Source: Rubripirellula sp.
Lineage (GTDB): Bacteria > Planctomycetota > Planctomycetia > Pirellulales > Pirellulaceae
Length of the DNA: 32,568 nucleotides
Direction: 5' to 3'
Assembly (NCBI GenBank): GCA_029213145.1
Contig: JARGNK010000025.1
Span: 25,603-58,170 of the forward strand
Below are positions 8,381-16,000 of this stretch, piece after piece. The translations under genes were made by a program, and so were the position numbers. Numbering within the stretch: position 1 is the stretch's first letter; every line of letters starts with the position of its first letter. The notes beneath the pieces were generated by a model. That model saw nothing but the letters and a program-made list of their open reading frames with translations, was not told the origin of the DNA and searched no databases.

Positions 8381-10158
8381 TCATTCCGGCGTTATACGAA
8401 CGGCAAAAACAACGCGGCGGTTACCTAACTCACGCCGATATGCAATCGGTAGCGGAAGACCTCGGCGTACCGATGCACCGGGTCAATGCGCTGGTTACAT
8501 TCTTTCCTCATTTCAGCACCGAACCGCCTCCCAAAGTAGAGGTTCATGTTTGTCGTGACATGAGTTGTCACCTCAACGGTGCGGTTCCAATGACTGAGGG
8601 TCTGCAAAAATGGGCTCGCGAAAAACATGGTGAACAGGTAGAGGTCTGTGGGGTGTCTTGCTTGGGACGCTGTGACCGCGCGCCTGCGGCAATGGTGAAT
8701 GAACAGCTGATTGCGTCCGGCAAGACAGAAGATTTGCAGGCGGCGGTGGACGCAATCGTTGAAGGGAAAACTCCCCAAGTCGACACTGATTGGGAGTTGG
8801 CCAAAGACAAGGTCGGCAAATGGGAAATGGATATTTACGCCGGCAAAGGACGCTATGAAATCGTTCGCGATTATGTCAGCGGCGGAGGCGATCCCGATAA
8901 AGTGCTCGCGGCGTTAGAGAACGCGGGTTTGCTGGGGATGGGGGGGGCCGGTGGTCGAGCCTACTTGAAGTGGGGCGACGTCATGCGGGCCGAGGGCACC
9001 ACCGGTGAAAAGTTCATTGTTTGCAACGCTGACGAGAGCGAGCCGGGAACGTTCAAAGATCGAGAAATCTTACTCGCTGCTCCTTACCTGACGATCGAAG
9101 GCATGATCGTGGCTGCCCTCGTGACCGGTGCCACGCGGGGCTGGATCTACATCCGTCACGAATACCCTGAGCAGATCGAGAAGTGCCGTGAAGAGATTGC
9201 TCGTGCTGTCAAGCTAAACGCGTGTGGACGGAACATCTTTGGTAGCAGCCATCATTTCGAGCTGGACGTGTTCGCCAGTCCCGGCGGTTACATCTGCGGC
9301 GAGCAAACGGCATTGATCGAAGCGATGGAAGATAAACGTGCTGAGCCCCGGAATCGTCCGCCCGAATTAATGACCAATGGTTTGTATGATCAGCCGACGT
9401 TGTTATCCAACGTAGAAACGTTCGCCTGGGCACCGGCCATTCTGAAAGACGGTGGAGATTGGTTCGCCCAGCAAGGAATCAAAGAAGGACCTTTGACAAC
9501 TGGTTCCGGGCCGCGGATGAAAGGAAAACGCTTGTTTTCCATCAGTGGTGATCTGACGCGCCCAGGTGTTTATGAAGTACCCACGGGGATCACGCTGGGG
9601 GACTTGATCGACGAGCATTGCGGTGGCATGAAAGATGGCAAAGAGATCGCCGCAGTTGCCCTGAGTGGTCCCTCCGGTGGACTCCTGCCGAATCAGATTC
9701 CTGTGAAATATCTGAGTCGCAGATTCGTCGAGGCGAATGTTCCCGATGGGGTGACCGAGATCAGCGTGCGAGACTTGCCGCTGGACATCAACGTCTCTCG
9801 GGCAGTTGGCTACATGCTTGGCGCTGGAATTGTTGTCTATGGCGAGGGCTGCAATGTTTTGGCAGAAGCGTTGGCAAACTGCCGCTTCTATCGCAACGAA
9901 TCGTGCGGAAAGTGCGTTCCCTGTCGTATTGGATCGCAAAAAATCACTGAGATGGCAGAGCGGTTATTAGCGGGCGAGGTTTCTCTGGAAGAATTCGCCA
10001 GTTTCGAACCGGTTGCGATGCAGTTGAGTGGCGTGATGCAGGCAACCAGCATTTGCGGGCTGGGCCAAGTGGCCAGTAATCCGTTGCAGTCCTTCCTGAA
10101 ATATTTTCCCGACTTAGCTCAACAAGCGTGTCGTAAAGAGTCACCCCGAGCTTCCTGA
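8377..10158 (+). CDS. nuoF: NuoE-NuoF fusion, NADH-binding flavoprotein
   Basis: A 593-residue fusion. Residues 1-125 are a NuoE-like thioredoxin-fold domain with [2Fe-2S] ligands C59, C64, C95 and C99 (CRDMSC, then CLGRCDRAP). Residues 155-580 are NuoF-like: an FMN/NADH loop at 185-199 (GLLGMGGAGG), NADESEPGTFKDR at 217-229, GGYICGEQTALIE at 303-315, and the N3-type [4Fe-4S] site C510, C513, C516 and C560. The glycine loop differs from the usual GRGGAGF. Known relatives are complex I NuoEF, formate dehydrogenase FdsB and hydrogenase HydB. No NuoH/J/K/L/M/N genes, hydrogenase or formate dehydrogenase lie nearby, so it is probably a stand-alone NAD(H)-linked module. Its ATGA overlaps the preceding cytochrome gene, and the hub gene follows after 15 bases. 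Confidence 0.88.
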   Translation: MIIPALYERQKQRGGYLTHADMQSVAEDLGVPMHRVNALVTFFPHFSTEPPPKVEVHVCRDMSCHLNGAVPMTEGLQKWAREKHGEQVEVCGVSCLGRCDRAPAAMVNEQLIASGKTEDLQAAVDAIVEGKTPQVDTDWELAKDKVGKWEMDIYAGKGRYEIVRDYVSGGGDPDKVLAALENAGLLGMGGAGGRAYLKWGDVMRAEGTTGEKFIVCNADESEPGTFKDREILLAAPYLTIEGMIVAALVTGATRGWIYIRHEYPEQIEKCREEIARAVKLNACGRNIFGSSHHFELDVFASPGGYICGEQTALIEAMEDKRAEPRNRPPELMTNGLYDQPTLLSNVETFAWAPAILKDGGDWFAQQGIKEGPLTTGSGPRMKGKRLFSISGDLTRPGVYEVPTGITLGDLIDEHCGGMKDGKEIAAVALSGPSGGLLPNQIPVKYLSRRFVEANVPDGVTEISVRDLPLDINVSRAVGYMLGAGIVVYGEGCNVLAEALANCRFYRNESCGKCVPCRIGSQKITEMAERLLAGEVSLEEFASFEPVAMQLSGVMQATSICGLGQVASNPLQSFLKYFPDLAQQACRKESPRAS

Positions 10159-10173
10159 TCGAAAGTCGCAGGC

Positions 10174-12693
10174 ATGAGTAACGATCCAGATTCCAATGTG
10201 AATGCAAAATCCGACGGTGTCAGCTTTGACGTGGTTGACTTGGTTGATCATGTTCGGCCAGACGATGAAGGATTGTTTGCGCGTGATGTCGATGGGCAAC
10301 TGATTCGCGTCGAAAAAGCAACGGCTTCGGAGTTGGATCAAGACGTTCACTTGACGATTGATGGTCGAGAGATCGTCGTCAAGAAAGCGGTCCCTACACG
10401 TGACAGCCAAGGAAACGTCATTCGGGATGAAGAGGGCGCGCCGATCCCACGTCCCACGACGATTTATGATGCGACCAGCATGGCGTTCGTGCATAAGCCG
10501 GGTGATCCTCATCCGATCCCTGCCTTGTGCCACAAGGAACATCTGCCTCCGGTTGGAGTTTGTCGCGTTTGTGTCGTCGAGGCGGCGGAAGAGACACGCC
10601 GAGGCTTGAGAAAGAAACTTGTGCCATCCTGCGTCCAGCGAATCACCGACAAGATGGTCGTCAATACGATCAACAGCGAAGCGGATCCCGAGGCCGCTGC
10701 TCGGGTCAAGGCCGCCAGTCAGACGGTCGTCGAATTACTGGTAGCCGACCATTTGCCTGATTCAGAAAGAGGTGCCGCTGGGAACGAGTTAGCAGCGATC
10801 GTCGATCGGCTGGGGATTGAAGATTCGCGTTTCACGGCCAGGTCATTGGAACGTGGCCAAGACGATAGCGGCAAGATGATCACCGTCGATCACGATCAGT
10901 GCATCCTCTGTGGTCGATGCCAGCGTGGTTGCAATTGGGTCAAGCAAAACAACGTGATTGGTCGTGGTGAGAAAGGCTACGCCTCGCGGATCGCATTCGA
11001 TCTCGATGATCCAATGGGGCACAGTACCTGTGTTTCTTGTGGGGAGTGCGCGGTCAGTTGTCCGACGGGTGCCTTGGAATTTCAGCCAGCATTCATCGAA
11101 ACCCAAGTCAAGCGGGTGCGCGATGAATTGGTACAGGAAAAGAAAGATGGTGATATCGTCACCGCGGACGAGTTAATCAAATATCCATTGTTCACCGGGA
11201 TCCCCTACAAGTTTTTGCAATTCAACGGGGCAGCTGTTGTTCGCCGAGTTCTTAAAGAAGGTGACGTTCTATGTCGCGAAGGGGAGTACGGGTCGACCGC
11301 ATTCATTATTCTCGATGGTGAATTTGAAGTCTTCCTGAACACGACTCGTGGAGCCGTACGCAACGAATCCGTTGGCGGAATTGCCGGTCTGTTTGGTGGC
11401 ATCAAAACGGTACTCGAGAAGGTGGGCGGGAAGGCAAAACTGGCCGATGTCGGGGCCGCCGCACTCGGCGAAAATGAACGAATTCTGATGAATTCGGATG
11501 ATTTGATCGTTGGCGAAATGACCTGCATGAACCGCTACCCGCGATCGGCAACTGTGGTCGCGACGAAGGCGGCAGAAGTGCTGGAGATTCGACGCAACGT
11601 TTTATTCATGTTGCAGCGTAATGCCGTTAGTCGTGACATCTTGGACCGTGTTTATCGGGAGCGTTCACTGCAAGGCCAACTCGCCTCACTACCGATCTTT
11701 GATTCGCTGGACGCAGACGGTAAAGAGAATGCAGCTGTCTTTCTGCGAGGCAAAGCTAAGCTGATCTCGGTCGATCCCGGACAGGCGATTTTCCGACAAG
11801 GGGATGTTGCCGACAATTTCTATATTAGCCGTCTTGGATTCGTCAAAGTTACTCAGCAGTACGGTCGTGATGAGCGGGTTTTGAATTACCTGGGGCCAGG
11901 CAATGGATTCGGTGAAATCGGATTGCTTAGTGGGATCGGTGACACACTGAAGGAGGACTTCGGCGATACCATTCGCGGCGGGGTTCGAACGGCGACTTGC
12001 ACGGCACTCGATCACGTGGAACTGATCCAAATTCGTAGCGAAGATTTTCGTGAGCTCCTGGTGAAGTTTCCAGAACTCAAGGCTTCGCTGGCGGTTAAGG
12101 CAAAAGAGATACTCAAGCGAGATGAGGGGGCTCGATCCCGTCTACAGGCGGTTGAAGCCGATGAGTTTCTGGACCAGGGATTGTTTCTTGCCCGAAGTCT
12201 GCTCGTGCTCGATCTGGAACGTTGCACGCGATGTGACGAGTGCACCAAAGCGTGCGCGGACACTCATGATGGGGTAACGCGATTGGTTCGTGATGGATTG
12301 CGGTTCGATCGGTTCTTGGTTGCCAGTAGTTGCCGATCCTGCATGGATCCGTATTGCCTGGTCGGATGTCCCGTCGATGCGATTCATCGCAATGGTGATT
12401 CACTGGAAATCCAAATTGAGGACTATTGCATTGGGTGCGGGCTTTGCGCCCAGAATTGTCCTTATGGCAATATCAACATGCATGGATTTCCGAAGCAGGA
12501 GGTGGACGAGAAGGGGCGGCTCAGGGAACTGTTCGAAGAACGCGACGGTCGCCGCTTGCCTGTCGTCCAGCAACGTGCGACGACTTGTGATTTGTGCCGG
12601 AGCGTCGATGGTCGGCCCAGTTGCGTCTATGCCTGTCCCCATGAGGCCGCTTTCCGGATGTCGGGGGAAGAGTTAGCTGATTTGGTGAAATGA
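10174..12693 (+). CDS. Iron-sulfur hub: NuoG-like N-terminus, two cNMP-binding domains, HybA/DmsB-like polyferredoxin
   Basis: A cytoplasmic 839-residue fusion. About 95-160 is a NuoG-type [2Fe-2S] domain (C119, C130, C133, C153). At 190-210 the region that binds the His/Cys cluster N5 in NuoG keeps H193 but has no cysteine. Two [4Fe-4S] sites follow (C243/246/249/253 and C286/289/292/296). Two cyclic-nucleotide-binding folds sit at about 345-480 and 505-640. Each keeps a glycine-glutamate and an arginine of the phosphate cassette (GEM...PRSAT; GEI...VRTAT), and the first carries an insertion of about 40 residues. The C-terminus (684-821) has four ferredoxin sites: CTRCDEC, CRSC, CIGCGLC and CDLC. 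I infer electron passage from the NuoEF-like partner to the membrane b cytochrome, possibly modulated by a cyclic nucleotide. Last gene of the operon. Confidence 0.87.
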   Translation: MSNDPDSNVNAKSDGVSFDVVDLVDHVRPDDEGLFARDVDGQLIRVEKATASELDQDVHLTIDGREIVVKKAVPTRDSQGNVIRDEEGAPIPRPTTIYDATSMAFVHKPGDPHPIPALCHKEHLPPVGVCRVCVVEAAEETRRGLRKKLVPSCVQRITDKMVVNTINSEADPEAAARVKAASQTVVELLVADHLPDSERGAAGNELAAIVDRLGIEDSRFTARSLERGQDDSGKMITVDHDQCILCGRCQRGCNWVKQNNVIGRGEKGYASRIAFDLDDPMGHSTCVSCGECAVSCPTGALEFQPAFIETQVKRVRDELVQEKKDGDIVTADELIKYPLFTGIPYKFLQFNGAAVVRRVLKEGDVLCREGEYGSTAFIILDGEFEVFLNTTRGAVRNESVGGIAGLFGGIKTVLEKVGGKAKLADVGAAALGENERILMNSDDLIVGEMTCMNRYPRSATVVATKAAEVLEIRRNVLFMLQRNAVSRDILDRVYRERSLQGQLASLPIFDSLDADGKENAAVFLRGKAKLISVDPGQAIFRQGDVADNFYISRLGFVKVTQQYGRDERVLNYLGPGNGFGEIGLLSGIGDTLKEDFGDTIRGGVRTATCTALDHVELIQIRSEDFRELLVKFPELKASLAVKAKEILKRDEGARSRLQAVEADEFLDQGLFLARSLLVLDLERCTRCDECTKACADTHDGVTRLVRDGLRFDRFLVASSCRSCMDPYCLVGCPVDAIHRNGDSLEIQIEDYCIGCGLCAQNCPYGNINMHGFPKQEVDEKGRLRELFEERDGRRLPVVQQRATTCDLCRSVDGRPSCVYACPHEAAFRMSGEELADLVK

Positions 12694-13075
12694 TGTTGGT
12701 TCTTCCGCTTTTTGAGGCTCTCTACCTCTAACTTCTACAATCGTCCTGATCCCCCAACTCTGGGGAGATCAGCTTCTTGGCGATGAAGTGATTTGCCGGC
12801 GCTGCTTTAGTTCCACCTATAATTGGGAACAAAAGGGAGTCCGTGCGCGTCTCAAACATGAGGATTTGCGCTCTTTTTTCACGACTCTCCGGCGTTAATC
12901 CAGGCTCCTGCGGACTGCCCGCTCGCAAAATGTGAGGCAGTCAATGTCAAGAGATGCGGGTTATGAGGAATTTCGTCGCCTTATTCATTGTTGGGTGCCG
13001 ACTTAGACCCGATGACGAATCTGTCGCGATCTCCGTAAACCAGACAATCGAAGAAACTCCTACGTTTTGCCAACT
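12694..13075. other. Intergenic region before the giant extracellular protein
   Basis: About 380 bases. It contains the hairpin at 12746-12772 and a possible promoter with TTGCCG at 12793-12798 and TATAAT at 12818-12823; the 19-base spacing is longer than ideal. Short frames on both strands have no recognisable content. No gene is supported. Confidence 0.4.
12746..12772 (+). terminator. Possible transcription terminator of the electron-transfer operon
   Basis: CTGATC plus CCCCA pairs with TGGGG plus GATCAG across an ACTC loop, with one bulged A, about 50 bases after the hub gene. The tail (CTTCTTGG) is only modestly T-rich, so termination is likely but not certain. Confidence 0.4.
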
Positions 13076-16000
13076 ATGATGCGATCACAGAATTCCCCGT
13101 CCGAGCCTGGTCGTCCCCACCGCGGACGGGGGCTCCGACGGTTGTTGGAGCGTTTTATCGGCAGGCCAACAGAAGCCGAGGATCCACGACGAGGTCGTTT
13201 GCTATTGGAGTCTCTCGAAAAGCGTCAGCTGTTGGCGGGTGACGTGGAGATGTTGTTCACTGATGGATTGAGCGACTTCAGCCAGCCAGCGGCCGAAACT
13301 TCCTCGCAACAGTCAGGCAGCCAAGCCGAGGGAGAAGCCGAGGGCGAGGCTGCGCCTGACTTGGTGCAGTTCGCCAAGGATTTGGTGGCAGCTGGTGTCG
13401 AATTTTACGGCGCCGCATGGTGCCCCGCTTGCACCGAACAAAAACAGCTGTTTGAGGATGGCGGCGATCATCTAAACATGATCGAATCGAGTGATCCCGA
13501 CAAACGCGTTGAGCGGTTGAGTGACCCGAGTGCCAGTATTTTGAACGAGGTTGGAATTGCCCAAGGGATCAATTCCTTTCCGACTTGGATATTCCCGGAT
13601 GGAACTCGCGCAGAGGGGGTCCAAACGCTAGAGGATTTGAGCCAGCGTAGTGGTGTCGCAATCCCGCAGAGTGAGCAACCGACCTTCGATGGCGTTGGCG
13701 ATCTAAACGTTCAAATTGGTTCGCCTTTGCATGTGCCGATCGATGCCTATGATCCCAACGGTGGGCCCCTGACGGTCACTGTCACCGTGGATGACCCGAG
13801 TTTGCTGACAGCGACTGTACTGCAAAATAATCGATCGATTCGGATCGATATGCAGGGCTACGACGATATGGTTTACGAACTGTTCGAGCAGCGAGCTCCC
13901 GTTGCGGCGGGACGCGTTGCGACGCTCGCAGAATCAGATTTTTATGACGACATTATCTTTCATCGGGTCACATCCAATTTTGTGATTCAGGCTGGCGACC
14001 CAACGGGAACGGGCACGAGCGGTTCGAACTTGGGCCAGTTCGATGATGACTTCCATCCCGATTTGCAGCACAATCGCGAAGGAGTCATGTCGTTTGCTAA
14101 ATCAACGGACGACACGAACAATTCGCAGTTTTTCGTGACAGAAACCGCGACGCGATTTTTGGACTTCAATCACTCTGTGTTTGGCCAATTGGTCGAGGGG
14201 TTTGATGTTCGCGAAGCAATTAGCCAAGCGAGCACGGCCGAGTCACGCTTTACAGGTTCATCACAAAAGCCAGATATCGACGTCACCATGACATCGATCG
14301 ACGTCTTCACCGATGACGAGAATTCGGTTGTGATGCTCAAGCCGACCGGAAGCGGTACGGGAACGACCAATGTCACTTTCACCGTCACCGATTCAGACGG
14401 GAATACCCATTCAGAAACGGTTGAGGTGACCGTTTCGAATGACACCGCCAATAGCCAACCCTTTTTAACTGCTGCGGTAGCAGAACAGCCGCCCACTGTT
14501 CTAATCAACACCCCCGCTCAGCTTCAATTGTCAAGCGTCGATGTCGAGGGTGACGCAGTCACCTACTTCGCCCAGTCCCTTTCTGGTGCCTCCAACGCGA
14601 CGGTTTCGGTCGATTCGGCGACCGGTTTGGTGACTGTGGAGCCGGCGACCGGATTCAGTGGCACGATCAATGTCAATGTTGGCGTCCGGCCGGGGCCCGG
14701 TGTGTTTGGAAATAGTGGATCTGATCAAGACACCCAGCGAGTCGCGTTCACCTTTGAGGGGGAGCCTGCGATCGCACCAAGCTTTGTTGACCTGCTCGCG
14801 GGCAGCGATAGTGGCAACAATGATGATGACGATTTGACCAACGAAGGGACCTTGTCGTTCCTGGTCGGTGGAGTCACGGCTGGAGCTACCGTCGAAATCG
14901 TCAACATCGAGAATGGAGCGGTCATTGGTACCGCGTTGGCTAGTGGCGGCACGGTAACGGTCACGACGAATAATATCGCCGCGTTAGGTGATGGGACCTA
15001 CCAATTGGCGGCTCGTCAAACGATCGATGGCGACACAAGCGATTTGTCGCCTTCGCTGACTCTACAGTACGATTCTGTTGCTCCGGATGCCGTAACTGGT
15101 TCTGCCCTGACGCAAGCCAATGCTAATCGGCCATTCATCACGGATTTGATCAGTAATGAAGAGGGGCAAGGTCTGACGTATGTCCTTACAACGGCTCCGA
15201 CCGGTGCCACCATCGCTGCCGAGACGGGCATCATTGAATGGACGCCGACCAGCGGACAGATCGGCCAGAATTCATTTGTGTTAGAGTTGATCGACGCCGC
15301 TGGCAACACCCGCAGCGAATCATTTGATGTGAATGTTGCGGGCGAGCCATTGGCTGAGATTCGCTTGGATTTGAGAGGTTTGGACGGTAATCCTATTGAT
15401 TCTCTCGCGGTTGGTGATGAATTCTTCCTCGATATCGTGGCCGAAGATGCAAGATTCGCGGGAACCCCCGGTGTCTTTGCCGCCTATGCAGACATTTTGT
15501 TCGATAGCCAATTCGTGCAACCGGTTTCTGGCGCGACGATCGAATACAACGATCAGTTTACGCTGGTCCGGAAAGGGCAACTCCTGACTGGCTTGATTGA
15601 TGAAGTCGGTGCGGTCAACAGTTCGCTTTCGGCGACACAGCGTAGCGAAGATCTAATCGCAACCATCCGAATGGAAGCTCTAGCGACGGGAACGGTTAAC
15701 ATTCGCAGTGAGCCGGCCGATGAAGTTGATAGCGAGTTTTTGATCTATGGCGAAGACGATCAAGTTCCGGCAGAGTCAATTGCCTTTGGTGGAGCGACGC
15801 TGACAATCGGTCAATCCTTCTTGGTCACCGACGATGCGGTGACCGTTGCGGAGGACTCCGGGCAGACCGATATCGATGTTTTGGCCAACGACCAAATCCT
15901 CTCGAATTCGACGACGCTATCGGTCGTTTCGGTCACTCAACCATCTGAAGGTGGGACGGTGACGCGTGATGGTGACATCGTGCGGTTCACCCCCGCGGCT

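Noticed and set aside
4393-12693. Fragment of a respiratory complex I operon
   Set aside because: No membrane-arm or NuoB/C/D/I genes are present and the NuoG-like part is fused to other domains.
12728-12928. 66-residue reverse-strand frame after the hub gene
   Set aside because: It runs across the putative terminator hairpin and has no supporting features.
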